A DNA stretch of 64,000 nt from contig NZ_CP009889.1 in NCBI RefSeq assembly GCF_000788395.1, positions 744,001 through 808,000 on the forward strand. Reading direction: 5' to 3'. The number at the start of each line of letters is the position of its first letter. Position 1 is the stretch's first letter. Source of the stretch: Pseudoalteromonas piratica (GTDB lineage Bacteria > Pseudomonadota > Gammaproteobacteria > Enterobacterales > Alteromonadaceae). Below the pieces are notes generated by a model. That model had not been told where the DNA came from. It searched no databases and was given only the letters and a program-made list of their open reading frames with translations. A program made the position numbers and the translations under genes. Below are positions 18,460-27,631 of the stretch, in pieces.

Positions 18460-19125
18460 TTAGTTACTACAGTCTTTAGTGTTTAACATTTTAGCTTGAT
18501 TATAGGTTTCCCAAGCACCAATCGTGATAAAACAATAACAAAGTAATTCTAATCCTTCTTGGATAATTGTTTTAACCACAAAGGCATCTTGGCTAACAAC
18601 ATCACGCCAAAAGCTGCCTGTACCAAAAATACGACTGAAAATAATTAAAACAACTACGCCGACAATAACTTTACTCATAGCGGGTAATTTAAGTAGGTTG
18701 ATAAATTCTTGTATAGCCTTTTTGCGCTTTCTAAAAAATAAAAACAGCACAGTGAGCGAAGATATTAAAGCGGGATATAACCAAAAGCCATGGCTTATTT
18801 TATCAAACCAAAAATCACATTCACGAATAAATAATGCAGTGAAAAAACCAAACACTAATAAACTACCAGAACCCACATTTCTCACTTTAATCGTTTTAAA
18901 AAATAAAATATTAATGCAGATAAGAGCAAGGCCTTGTAGTGTTTCCGTTATTGATAATTCAGGAATGCCTTGCAATAAATAATAATCTAAACGAACGCTA
19001 AGATTAACAATAAGGCACATTGAGACGACAACAAGAATATAAACTAAATTCCATTTTATAACAGATTTAGCAGCATGCTGAGACGAAAAAGTTGAGAGGG
19101 TATTCACAAAAAGCGTTCCTGCCAT
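18460..19125 (-). CDS. Polytopic inner-membrane protein of unknown function
   Basis: A 221-residue integral membrane protein. Hydrophobic segments at about residues 24-45, 60-80, 86-104, 115-132, 150-170 and 185-205 suggest five or six helices. A basic loop (RKRKKAIQE, about 131-139) suggests the cytoplasmic side. I see no catalytic motif and do not recognise a family. It stands alone, converging with the GGDEF-EAL gene. No strong Shine-Dalgarno is visible at the ATG. The composition matches its neighbours. Confidence 0.7.
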   Translation of the reverse strand: MAGTLFVNTLSTFSSQHAAKSVIKWNLVYILVVVSMCLIVNLSVRLDYYLLQGIPELSITETLQGLALICINILFFKTIKVRNVGSGSLLVFGFFTALFIRECDFWFDKISHGFWLYPALISSLTVLFLFFRKRKKAIQEFINLLKLPAMSKVIVGVVVLIIFSRIFGTGSFWRDVVSQDAFVVKTIIQEGLELLCYCFITIGAWETYNQAKMLNTKDCSN

Positions 19126-19285
19126 AAGTACATTTGGGCAGTGTAGGTTTCGAAATGTTAGAGGTAAATATTTCTTCTGTAATACTTCGTCTAAAAGTGT
19201 AAGTGACTGTAAGAAAAGGTTAAACGAACGTTAATAATGTAGCAAACAAAACCTGTTTACTACATTAATCTAACTTTAGCAGTGA

Positions 19286-20023
19286 TTAAGCCAAAGTGCG
19301 GCTAAATAGTGATACCGCTTGTTGATACATTAGTAATGCTAAAGCAGGGTCATAGCGTTCACCCTCATCTCGCATAAATGCGTGTTGGGCATTGACTTCT
19401 TGCCATTGAAAATTGATACCACTTTGCTGACAAGCTTGATATATTTTTACTCTTCCTTCAACAGGCACGTGTGGGTCCTGTTTACCAAAAATGAAATGAA
19501 TTTCACCTTTGATGTTATTGATGTTTTCTAGCGAATTATTGCCTTTATTTGCAGGCAGTGTATCGCTGTGAATATCAGTTGGATATAAGCAAAATGCGGA
19601 ATTTATATTGGGGTTTAATGCTGCACGGTAAGCTAGGTGCCCACCAATGCAAACACCTATTGCCCCAACATTACCATTACAACCTTCGAGGTCTTTAGCA
19701 AATTTAATGAGGGCATCGGTATCACTATCATGGGCTTCAAGAGGTTTAGTCCACTTATCGTTATTGCCTTTCTCTTTACCTGCATCATCATAGCCAAGTA
19801 CGGTACCAATTGGATTAAGCTCATGAAATACTTCAGGTACTAATACATGAAAACCATGGCCAGCTAATATTTTTGCAGAGCGTGCAATGGGCGCGGTTTG
19901 TTGAAAAATTTCTGAATAAAAAATTAAGCAAGGGTAATTGCCAGGTTCGATTGGAGAATAACGATAGGTACGCATAGTACCTGTTGCTGTTTCTAAATCA
20001 TGTTGATGCTGTGAAATAATCAT
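19286..20023 (-). CDS. Dienelactone hydrolase-family protein
   Basis: A 245-residue alpha/beta hydrolase when started at the ATG of MIISQHQHDLET (20023). The upstream in-frame ATG at 20110 would add a non-homologous, phenylalanine-rich tail and is less likely. The catalytic triad of the family is visible: cysteine nucleophile in GVCIGGH, aspartate in FGKQDPHVP, histidine in NAQHAFMRDEG. Such enzymes hydrolyse dienelactone or related small esters in the cytoplasm; in marine bacteria many members have no known substrate. There is no aromatic-degradation gene nearby, so a general ester hydrolase is as likely as a chloroaromatic pathway role. Confidence 0.82.
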   Translation of the reverse strand: MIISQHQHDLETATGTMRTYRYSPIEPGNYPCLIFYSEIFQQTAPIARSAKILAGHGFHVLVPEVFHELNPIGTVLGYDDAGKEKGNNDKWTKPLEAHDSDTDALIKFAKDLEGCNGNVGAIGVCIGGHLAYRAALNPNINSAFCLYPTDIHSDTLPANKGNNSLENINNIKGEIHFIFGKQDPHVPVEGRVKIYQACQQSGINFQWQEVNAQHAFMRDEGERYDPALALLMYQQAVSLFSRTLA

Positions 20024-20169
20024 AAGGTTTACTAAAAAATGAAAAAATTGGGTAATTTTAAAATCTATAAAGGGGAATTGCATATGAAATATATTAATAT
20101 CACGTAGCACGCATTAGCTTTATTGTAGCTAGCATGGTGAAATAATAATTACGATTTTAATCAATACAA

Positions 20170-20412
20170 TCAACGAACAGGCTTTTCGAGTTCGCTAAAG
20201 CCATCATAAAGTGTATCGATTTTACTTTGCAGAAGCGTTTGAGCGTCATACAGACCCTGATTATAAAAAGATGCAGCAATTTCTTTTGCAATAAAATCCA
20301 GTAAAAAGTCAGCATCGAATTGGCCAAGTTCAATCTCTAGCTCATTTTCAAAATAGTTTTGCAGTTTTTCAATGCACAGCTGCTTATCGTGATCGTTTAG
20401 TTTGATTGTCAT
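20170..20412 (-). CDS. DUF2164-family small protein
   Basis: An 80-residue acidic, mainly helical protein. The pattern LNDHDKQLCIEKLQNYFENE, followed by ELGQFDADFLLDFIAKEIA and FYNQGLYDA, matches what I know of the DUF2164 family, in which almost the whole protein is the domain. It is cytoplasmic, without signal or membrane helix. The function of the family is unknown. It stands between the dienelactone hydrolase-like gene and the RND pump operon, transcribed away from the latter. Confidence 0.8.
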   Translation of the reverse strand: MTIKLNDHDKQLCIEKLQNYFENELEIELGQFDADFLLDFIAKEIAASFYNQGLYDAQTLLQSKIDTLYDGFSELEKPVR

Positions 20413-20557
20413 GTAATGTCGTTGGAAATAGATTCGTTGGCTCTATAGTAATACATTACATAAACTACTTTGCAATGTGGATTTTATTTTTTAACGAATA
20501 AACGTCGTATTTCATCGCAAAGTGATGTCTATCAAATTCATTTTAGTTAGAATTAAT

Positions 20558-20576
20558 GAAAATAATTATCATTTAA
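20558..20576 (+). promoter_or_regulatory. Fur-box-like site before the RND efflux operon
   Basis: This 19-base stretch agrees with the E. coli Fur consensus at 13 of 19 positions by hand alignment. It ends 16 bases before the adaptor ATG at 20593 and abuts its Shine-Dalgarno (AAAGG). Iron repression of the pump is suggested, not shown. Confidence 0.5.
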
Positions 20577-20592
20577 GAAAGGTGCGCTAACT

Positions 20593-21663
20593 ATGCACAT
20601 TCAGGGTATTAAAAATACACTTTTATTTAGCCTATTGTTAGCTGTCTTTGCGGTTACAGCAAAAGACGTATCGGTTGATCTTGTTTACCCCAAGCAAAAT
20701 CAAGAGAATGACCAGCTGATGCTATCAGGCACAATAAAATCAAAACAGCATGCTAATGTCTCGGTTTTAACGCCAGGTGTTATTGAAGCCATTGCCGTTG
20801 AAGCAGGGCAGTTTGTTAAACAAGGTGATGTTTTACTGACGTTGAATAATGTCATTGCAAACTCACAAGTAGCGCAAGCGGACGCCGCGTTAAATGCCAG
20901 TGATATCACATACCAAGAATCACATCGTCAATATCAAGAGGTAATTGCCCTGTCTGAAAATCAGGTTGTGGCAAAAACACTTATTGCTGAGCGAAAAGCC
21001 GCAATGGCAAAAGCGGCTGCTGATAAATCACAAGCAGGTGCAATTCTAGCCGAGAAATTGGAAACGCTTAACAGACATACCTTAACAGCGCCATTTTCAG
21101 GTGTGATAACTGAACGATTTGTGGAAGTTGGTGAATGGGTTACACCGCAAACGAGCGTACTTTCTTTGGTATCATCAAACCAATTACGCCTTGAATTAGC
21201 GGTTCCTCAGGAATATTTTCCTTATTTTAAATCGGAAAAACTCAAAGTGCGCATTACACCAGATATGCTCAATACTGTTCCTTTTGAGCAAACCATTTCA
21301 CAGGTGATTAGCGCGAGTAATGAATTAACACGGACCTTTGATGTGTACATTGATATTGATGAAACACATCAGCTAATTTCAGGTACATCTGCACGGGCAT
21401 CGATTGCTTTACCTCACACTAATCCACAAAAAATATGGTTACCGAGCTCAGCATTGAAACATCATCCGGATGGGGGGTACAGCGTGTTCTCTGTAACAAA
21501 CAATGTTGCCAAGCGTCATATTGTAGATGTATTGGCGTTTCGAGGTGATGAAGTTGCCGTTTTCGGCGCACCAAAGCAGTTAGCGTATGTAATAAATGGT
21601 GTGCAAAATTTGAAAGACAATAACAGTGTTGTCGTGAATTCAGTTTCAGGAAGTGCGCAATGA
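20593..21663 (+). CDS. RND efflux periplasmic adaptor (membrane fusion protein)
   Basis: A 356-residue adaptor with an N-terminal signal/anchor (about 1-22, ending VTA). The first half of the barrel-sandwich domain (VSVLTPGVIEAIAVEAGQFV, about 55-75) follows, then an alpha-helical hairpin (about 95-160), the returning half APFSGVITERFVEVGEWV (about 173-190), and a beta-barrel/membrane-proximal region. It would bridge the inner-membrane pump to an outer-membrane channel of TolC type, which is not encoded nearby. Its stop overlaps the pump ATG by 4 bases (ATGA), so the two are translationally coupled. A Fur-like site precedes it. Confidence 0.93.
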   Translation: MHIQGIKNTLLFSLLLAVFAVTAKDVSVDLVYPKQNQENDQLMLSGTIKSKQHANVSVLTPGVIEAIAVEAGQFVKQGDVLLTLNNVIANSQVAQADAALNASDITYQESHRQYQEVIALSENQVVAKTLIAERKAAMAKAAADKSQAGAILAEKLETLNRHTLTAPFSGVITERFVEVGEWVTPQTSVLSLVSSNQLRLELAVPQEYFPYFKSEKLKVRITPDMLNTVPFEQTISQVISASNELTRTFDVYIDIDETHQLISGTSARASIALPHTNPQKIWLPSSALKHHPDGGYSVFSVTNNVAKRHIVDVLAFRGDEVAVFGAPKQLAYVINGVQNLKDNNSVVVNSVSGSAQ

Positions 21664-24600
21664 TCGCGGCAGCAGTTACAAGAGGGACATTAGTTACAGT
21701 AGCGGTGTTAATCACCAGTATTCTGGGGTTAGTTACCGCACTCAATATACCCGTGCAAATGATCCCCGATTTAGAAGTACGAACGATTACAGTGCAAACA
21801 GGTTGGCCGGGTGCGACCCCTCAAGATGTTGAAAAAGAGATAATCATTGAGCAAGAACGTTATTTAAGAGGGCTTGCGAATTTATCTCGGATGACATCCT
21901 ACAGTGAAATGGGTTCAGCGAGTATTGAACTTGAGTTTCCATTTGGTGTGAATGCGAATGATGCACTAATACGCGTTAATAATGCGCTTAGCCAAGTGCC
22001 AGCGTACCCAGAAAATGTTGACCAACCACGTTTATTTTCCAGTTCTTTCTCGGGTAATGCATTTATGTACTTTACCCTTAAACCCGTCGCAGGTAATCCA
22101 TTACAGTTAGATGTGGATTTACTGCGAGATTTTGCCGAAGATTACGTAAGACCACGTATGGAGAGTGTCGAAGGTGTATCAGAAGTGCGCGTTGGTGGCG
22201 GGGCACAACGACAAATTCAAATCAAAGTGGATGAGCACAAATTAGCGCAGCGGGGAATTAGTTTAGCACAATTAAGAAGTGCAATTCGAAGCAGAAACAA
22301 AGATACCTCAGCAGGTGATATTGAATCGGGCACAAGCCGTTATTTACTGAGAGTAACAGCGCGATTTGAAAACTTGGATGAATTAGAAAACTTAATTATT
22401 GCGCGCAAAAATAAGGCAACAATTTTACTAAAAGACGTTGCAACAGTCACACTCGATCATTTTGAAACCCGAGGTATGTCGTTTTCCGATGGTGAGCGCA
22501 CATTAAGTTTATCAGTAAGGCGTGAAAGTGGCTCTAATGTACTGGCAATCAAAGATAACATGCTGCCGATTGTCGAAGAGTTAAACCAACAGTTACTCAG
22601 CCATAACGGGCTTGAACTTAAATTGATGAGTGATGACGTTAAATATGTGCGTAGTTCATTACAAAATGTGTGGGTGAATTTAGCATTGGGTGCATTACTG
22701 GCTACATTAGTGATGTATTTTTTCTTGCGCTCTGGCCGCGCAACACTGGTCGGTGTGATTGGTATACCACTTTGCACGATTGCAGCATTTTTCGCGCTCA
22801 GTTTATTTGGCAGAACCATCAACGTAATTTCATTAGCTGGTGTTGCATTTGCCATTGGTATGACAGTAGATAATACCATTGTAGTGTTAGAAGCAATTGT
22901 TCAAGCAAAAATGAAAGGGATAAGCAAACGCCAAGCTGCAATAAACGGTGTTAAAGAGGTGTGGCCAGCGGTACTTGCATCCACGGCAACCACAGTGATG
23001 GTGTTTGCACCAATTTTATTTGTCGAACAAGAAGCAGGGCAACTTTACTCTGATATCGCCATTGCTATTTCCGGGGCAATTATTGCATCAATGCTGGTAG
23101 CCATATTTATTGTGCCTACCGCAATTGCACACATAGACAAAAATAAGCATGAAAATAAGCAGCTGGTGCTATCAAAAAGCTGGTTGAAACCGGCATTTTG
23201 GTTAATTCAAACTACCAAGCGCGCGCGAATAAGCATTGTAATATTTGCAGTAGGTATATTAGGCAGTGCACTGGTCTTTATGCCAGCAGCGGAATATTTA
23301 CCTGAGGGTGAAGAGCCGAAAGCATTCTCTATGATGATAGCGCCACCAAGCTATAACTTAAGTGAAATGCAGAAAATAGGCACCGAACTACGTGCATACT
23401 TTGATGGTTATATTAATGCCGATAACAGCGAGTTTCTTGCTGGAAACGATACAATGCCAGCTCTTGAATACTACTCAATGTCGGTCTCAGTGGGACGCAT
23501 CTGGTTTTTAAGTGCACCTGTCGACCCTGCACATATTAATGCCATGATGGATGCAATTACAGATAAGTTTCGCTCATACCCTAAGATGCGTGCATTTAGC
23601 TCTCGTGGTTCGATTATTTCAAGTAACGATGGTGGTACTCGTGCTGTAGCGGTGGATATCGCTGGCAGTAATATTTTTGATTTATATGCTGCCGCAGAGG
23701 CTGTTTATGATGAAGCCAATCACGTTTTTGATAAACCTCAAATTAACTCTGATCCACGCTCATTAACCTTAGATCAACCTCTGGTAGAGATTAAACCGCG
23801 CTGGCAACGATTGGCAGAGCTCGGTATTAACAATAACGATTTTGGCTATACAATAGCGGCAATGAGTGATGGCGCCTACGTTGATGAGTTTATTCTCAAT
23901 GACGATAAAATTGATATGTTTTTGTTCAGTGGTGCCGGTAATCGACAAAATATTGATCAACTTGCTAGCTCACCAATAGTAACACCTGATGGGGCAATTT
24001 TACCGTTAAATGCGTTAGCTGATTTAAAAAAGTCTAATAATAGCAACTCGATTAGGCGTGTTGATGGCAATCGCACAGTAACTGTCTACATCATCCCTCC
24101 GCGCGAGGTGGCGCTTGAAACTGCAGAGCAATTAGTCCGTACTGAGTTACTGCCTACGCTTTGGCAACAAGGTAAAATTGCGCAAGGCATCAAAATCAAT
24201 ATTAGTGGTGCAGCTGATCAGTTAGAGGCAACAAAAGAAGCCCTTTCAAGTAACTTTATTATCGCCTTGGTATTAAGTTATTTATTGTTGGTCGCTATTT
24301 TTACACACTGGCGTTACCCGATGTTCATTTTAGCCACTGTACCCTTAGGAATGGCGGGAGGGCTTTTAGGGCTTGTGCTGGTAAATGGTATTAACAGTGG
24401 TCTGGCTTCAATAGGTTTCAGTGCTTACCATCAGCCATTCGATATGATAACCATGTTAGGATTTTTAATATTACTTGGCACAGTGGTAAATAATCCCATT
24501 CTCATTGTAGATCAAACACGGCGATACATTGTCGATAAAGGGCTAAGTGTAAAAGTGTCGGTTGAAAAAGCACTTGAAAAACGGTTAATGCCAATACTAA

Positions 24601-24782
24601 TGTCAACAGCTACTACCCTGTTTGGTCTAGCCCCATTAGTTTTAATCCCAGGTGAAGGTACTGAGCTTTATCGCGGTGTTGGTGTTATTGTAATGAGTGG
24701 TATCTTGGTATCGACCTTACTGACCATTACCTTTTTACCTGCATTGTTGGTCGCCGTAGTAAAAGAAAAATCAGTTAAGTAG
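21660..24782 (+). CDS. RND-family efflux permease
   Basis: A 1040-residue resistance-nodulation-division pump of the HAE1 type. It has twelve membrane helices in two halves, each followed by a large periplasmic loop (about 30-335 and 565-865). Helix 4 reads GMTVDNTIVVLEAI, keeping one relay aspartate (D404) but with N405 in place of the second. Helix 10 reads GTVVNNPILIVDQ, with N944 where AcrB has lysine 940. This is the arrangement of a sub-branch of HAE1 pumps. The substrate is unknown; with the Fur-like site a siderophore or other iron-related compound is possible. A terminator follows at 24790. Confidence 0.93.
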   Translation: MIAAAVTRGTLVTVAVLITSILGLVTALNIPVQMIPDLEVRTITVQTGWPGATPQDVEKEIIIEQERYLRGLANLSRMTSYSEMGSASIELEFPFGVNANDALIRVNNALSQVPAYPENVDQPRLFSSSFSGNAFMYFTLKPVAGNPLQLDVDLLRDFAEDYVRPRMESVEGVSEVRVGGGAQRQIQIKVDEHKLAQRGISLAQLRSAIRSRNKDTSAGDIESGTSRYLLRVTARFENLDELENLIIARKNKATILLKDVATVTLDHFETRGMSFSDGERTLSLSVRRESGSNVLAIKDNMLPIVEELNQQLLSHNGLELKLMSDDVKYVRSSLQNVWVNLALGALLATLVMYFFLRSGRATLVGVIGIPLCTIAAFFALSLFGRTINVISLAGVAFAIGMTVDNTIVVLEAIVQAKMKGISKRQAAINGVKEVWPAVLASTATTVMVFAPILFVEQEAGQLYSDIAIAISGAIIASMLVAIFIVPTAIAHIDKNKHENKQLVLSKSWLKPAFWLIQTTKRARISIVIFAVGILGSALVFMPAAEYLPEGEEPKAFSMMIAPPSYNLSEMQKIGTELRAYFDGYINADNSEFLAGNDTMPALEYYSMSVSVGRIWFLSAPVDPAHINAMMDAITDKFRSYPKMRAFSSRGSIISSNDGGTRAVAVDIAGSNIFDLYAAAEAVYDEANHVFDKPQINSDPRSLTLDQPLVEIKPRWQRLAELGINNNDFGYTIAAMSDGAYVDEFILNDDKIDMFLFSGAGNRQNIDQLASSPIVTPDGAILPLNALADLKKSNNSNSIRRVDGNRTVTVYIIPPREVALETAEQLVRTELLPTLWQQGKIAQGIKINISGAADQLEATKEALSSNFIIALVLSYLLLVAIFTHWRYPMFILATVPLGMAGGLLGLVLVNGINSGLASIGFSAYHQPFDMITMLGFLILLGTVVNNPILIVDQTRRYIVDKGLSVKVSVEKALEKRLMPILMSTATTLFGLAPLVLIPGEGTELYRGVGVIVMSGILVSTLLTITFLPALLVAVVKEKSVK

Positions 24783-24789
24783 TAATGAA

Positions 24790-24820
24790 GAAGGGCTCAT
24801 TTTTATGAGCCTTTTTCTTT
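24790..24820 (+). terminator. Intrinsic terminator of the RND operon
   Basis: A 10-bp stem (24791-24800 with 24805-24814, one G-T pair) surrounds a TTTT loop and is followed by a T-rich tract. Confidence 0.85.
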
Positions 24821-24906
24821 TAGATATTGTATTCGGTGGCTAAATATTTGGTTTGTTTAGGTTAACAGGGTAAAGTCTTATTACTGATTACTTATCAATT
24901 CATTTC

Positions 24907-26136
24907 ATGTCATTAGAGCGTTATATTCCATTTCGAAAATCCGACATAGTCACAATGTGTCAAAGCTTATTTTCACAGCAAGAACAGAGCTCTTTCAGGG
25001 AGTTTAGCGACTTATTCGCGAGTATTATTCACTTTGAATATCACAAGCAACTTGACGATTTAAAGGATAATTACGCCCCTTTTGACCCAAATGCTGATAC
25101 CTATTTAATTAAACACTTAACGGAAGAAGATAAACTAATTTGTCAAAAGCGTTTTGCAACAGCTTTTGCAAACGTTTTGAATGCCGCAAATTATGAAGTT
25201 ATTACGGATCAAGATCTCAAAGATGCATTAAATGAAGAGTCTTTATTTAAAGTACGTTTAGCGGTGTCATTTGATGATTTTGCTGAGGTCGTTTTTTATC
25301 GACGAGGCATGTCAATCAAAGAAGAAATTTTGCGAACTTGGTGGGGGCTTAAAAAGCAAACGATTAGCTTTACAAATTACGATAGGGTAGCGGTGTTTAT
25401 CCGGTTTAAAGATGAAGCATATTTCAAGAATTGTAACAAAAAACCGCTTGGTTTTGAGCCAGGTTCGACCATTATTAAATTATTTCAAAACGTACCTAAA
25501 GCGGATTTAGAAATGTTATTTCCGAATAGTGAAGTAAGAATGCGCCCAATTGATAAATTCATTATCAGTGCCTCAGCTGCTATTGGTGGTGCAGTGGTAT
25601 TAGTCACTAAGTTAGGTGCTTCTATTGTATTGTTGATCGCTTTGCTTTCTTTTTGGCTTGGGTTACGTGATGAAAATGTCGAATTTACACAACAACATAT
25701 GTTGAGTCTCGGCATAGGGTTAGGTGTATTTGGTAGTTTTATTTTTAAAGAGTGGAGTAAGTTTAAGAATAGAAAAATCAAATTTATGAAAGCACTATCA
25801 GATAACCTTTATTTTAAAAACTTGGATAACAATGCCGGCGTATTTCACACACTCATCGATGCTGCCGAAGAAGAAGATTGTAAAGAAGCGATTATTGCGT
25901 ACACGTTTTTGTTGAAGCAAAAACAACCTGTCTCGGCAACAGAGCTCGATTTTGCCATTGAGCAATGGTTCGAGAACAGTTACCACTGCAAACTCGATTT
26001 CGAAATATCAGATGCATTAGAAAAGCTTGTACGCTTTGATTTAGCAAAGGTAGAACATGGCAAGTATCAAGCTGTAACGTTAAACCAAGCCAAACAAACA
26101 CTTGATGCACGCTGGGATAATTTTTATCAATACTAG
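24907..26136 (+). CDS. TMEM143/DUF3754-family membrane protein
   Basis: A 409-residue protein with a soluble N-terminal part (about 1-215). Two close hydrophobic helices lie at about 217-237 and 263-283, and a C-terminal charged region follows. The segment IKLFQNVPKADLEMLFP just before the helices is the hallmark of the TMEM143/DUF3754 family, shared by bacteria, plants and animal mitochondria and of unknown function. Two genes follow on the same strand within 70 bp: a TerB-like protein and a HExxH protein. Co-transcription is likely, and a joint envelope or stress role is a guess from that association. Confidence 0.8.
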   Translation: MSLERYIPFRKSDIVTMCQSLFSQQEQSSFREFSDLFASIIHFEYHKQLDDLKDNYAPFDPNADTYLIKHLTEEDKLICQKRFATAFANVLNAANYEVITDQDLKDALNEESLFKVRLAVSFDDFAEVVFYRRGMSIKEEILRTWWGLKKQTISFTNYDRVAVFIRFKDEAYFKNCNKKPLGFEPGSTIIKLFQNVPKADLEMLFPNSEVRMRPIDKFIISASAAIGGAVVLVTKLGASIVLLIALLSFWLGLRDENVEFTQQHMLSLGIGLGVFGSFIFKEWSKFKNRKIKFMKALSDNLYFKNLDNNAGVFHTLIDAAEEEDCKEAIIAYTFLLKQKQPVSATELDFAIEQWFENSYHCKLDFEISDALEKLVRFDLAKVEHGKYQAVTLNQAKQTLDARWDNFYQY

Positions 26137-26204
26137 GTGTATTTCTGAACAATTTAATCAGAATTCATTGATATGTCGATTTAATGAAAAATTGGAGTAA
26201 CTAT

Positions 26205-26657
26205 ATGATCGCACACTTAAAGTCATTACTCAGAAAGTTTGATGAAAAAAACACCGAAACAGATTCAATCGATTTCAAAACGGGTTTAGCAGCCTTACTT
26301 GTTGAAGTGATGCGAGCGGATGGTCACACTGACAAGCAAGAACTAGACAGTATTGAACAAACATTAATTACCTACTGTGATTTAGATATCACAGCAACCT
26401 CTCAATTATTAGATAAAGCGAAACAACTCGTTGAACAAGCGATTGATCTCTATTCTTTTGTAAACGTAGTGAATGCTAATACCAATGATGTGGAACGGAT
26501 TGAAATAATCGAATTCCTTTGGCAAGTGGCCTACGCTGACGGTAGTTTGGACGGTCAGGAGGATCATATTATCCGAAAAATATCGGGCCTTATGTATGTT
26601 ACCCATGCAGACTTTATTCAAGCGAAAATAAATGTTCAAGAGAGTCGAATACAATAA
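26205..26657 (+). CDS. TerB-like protein
   Basis: A 150-residue helical protein. I place the start at the ATG at 26205 because a GGAG Shine-Dalgarno lies 7 bases upstream; the in-frame ATG at 26184 has none. Two similar helical blocks carry acidic loops, MRADGHTDKQELDSIEQ (about 43-59) and AYADGSLDGQEDHIIR (about 115-130), which is the TerB fold of the tellurite-resistance/DjlA type, with aspartates placed to bind a metal. Unlike TerB operons of the tellurite type, no TerC, TerD or TerE gene is nearby. It follows the TMEM143 gene and overlaps the next gene by 26 bases. Confidence 0.8.
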   Translation: MIAHLKSLLRKFDEKNTETDSIDFKTGLAALLVEVMRADGHTDKQELDSIEQTLITYCDLDITATSQLLDKAKQLVEQAIDLYSFVNVVNANTNDVERIEIIEFLWQVAYADGSLDGQEDHIIRKISGLMYVTHADFIQAKINVQESRIQ

Positions 26658-27546
26658 ATTGACTTTGAGGCGATATTTGCTTAGTACCTTTAATGTGTAT
26701 TTATGCATCCAATTACTGCTTAATATGGTTACGGCAAATGAACCTATATTTACAAAAAAAGAAGAGGTGACTTTTAGCAATTTATCAACCTTGTCTTTAT
26801 CACAGCAAAAGACAATCAAACAGTGGATAAATTCAGGCATCAATGCAAGTCAAACTACGTTAGGGTTACCATTCCAAGAAGGGTATCATTTTGATTTAAA
26901 ACCGCGCTATTTTGCCTCAGAGCCAGTACCATGGGCACGTGTTATTCGCGGAGATATCGATAGTATTGAACTCCACTTTTTTCGCTATGCATCTTTTGCA
27001 CAATTAAAAAAGGATTGGACACTCTATCACGAACTATCGCATCTTTATCACCCACTATTTGAGTATTCAGATTTTTGGCTTGCTGAAGGATTGGCAACAT
27101 ACTTACAGCAGTTAATTATGTTTCAAAATAGAGTGATTACCCGTGAAGAATTTTATCAGCGAATATCGGCAGGTTTATCGCGCGGCAAACGTAATACTCA
27201 GGAAAAAACAGGCAAACTTAATTCTGTAAGTGAAAATATGTGGCAAATAGATGCCTTTCAGCGCGTTTATTGGACTGGGGTCGCTTATTTTATTGAGGTA
27301 GAAAACGCCTTGAAAAAACAAAATAAGCCAAACTTAATATCTTTAATTAAGCGTTACCAAGTGTGTTGTCGCCAGAGTCACAAAAATACAGAGACTGGCA
27401 TCAATTTCGTGAAAGATTTGGATCGACTATCACGCTCAGCAATTTTCTCTTCGCATTACTTTCGTTATCGAAATCGTACAGACTTCCCCGCTATTTCGAG
27501 TGCGCAAATCAGGCAACTAATACAACCCAAAACATTGGAAAAGTAG
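26632..27546 (+). CDS. Exported HExxH metallopeptidase-like protein
   Basis: A 304-residue protein with a basic N-terminus and a hydrophobic signal or anchor segment (about 19-34). The zinc-binding motif HELSH (133-137) and the WLAEGLATYLQ segment with E152 form a gluzincin-like pattern, with 14 residues between the second histidine and the glutamate; this resembles the M1 peptidase core in a shortened context. The remainder has no motif I recognise. The ATG at 26632 lies inside the TerB-like gene, and no better start is visible. It is probably the third gene of that operon. Peptidase activity is inferred from the motif. Confidence 0.65.
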   Translation: MFKRVEYNKLTLRRYLLSTFNVYLCIQLLLNMVTANEPIFTKKEEVTFSNLSTLSLSQQKTIKQWINSGINASQTTLGLPFQEGYHFDLKPRYFASEPVPWARVIRGDIDSIELHFFRYASFAQLKKDWTLYHELSHLYHPLFEYSDFWLAEGLATYLQQLIMFQNRVITREEFYQRISAGLSRGKRNTQEKTGKLNSVSENMWQIDAFQRVYWTGVAYFIEVENALKKQNKPNLISLIKRYQVCCRQSHKNTETGINFVKDLDRLSRSAIFSSHYFRYRNRTDFPAISSAQIRQLIQPKTLEK

Positions 27547-27631
27547 AAAATGCTGAGTCTGGTTTTAAGTTCATTTTGGGTTAATTTTTTACCCGTTATT
27601 GTGTTGTTAACACCACCAGCGGGTACTAAAT

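Noticed and set aside
22457..22879. Minus-strand frame of 140 codons under the RND permease
   Set aside because: Antisense shadow of a well conserved gene, with no ribosome site.
26205..26657. Tellurite-resistance operon
   Set aside because: Only a single TerB-like gene is present; TerC, TerD, TerE and TerZ are absent.
26409..26843. Minus-strand frame of 144 codons across the TerB-like and HExxH genes
   Set aside because: Covers two plausible plus-strand genes and has no recognisable domain.
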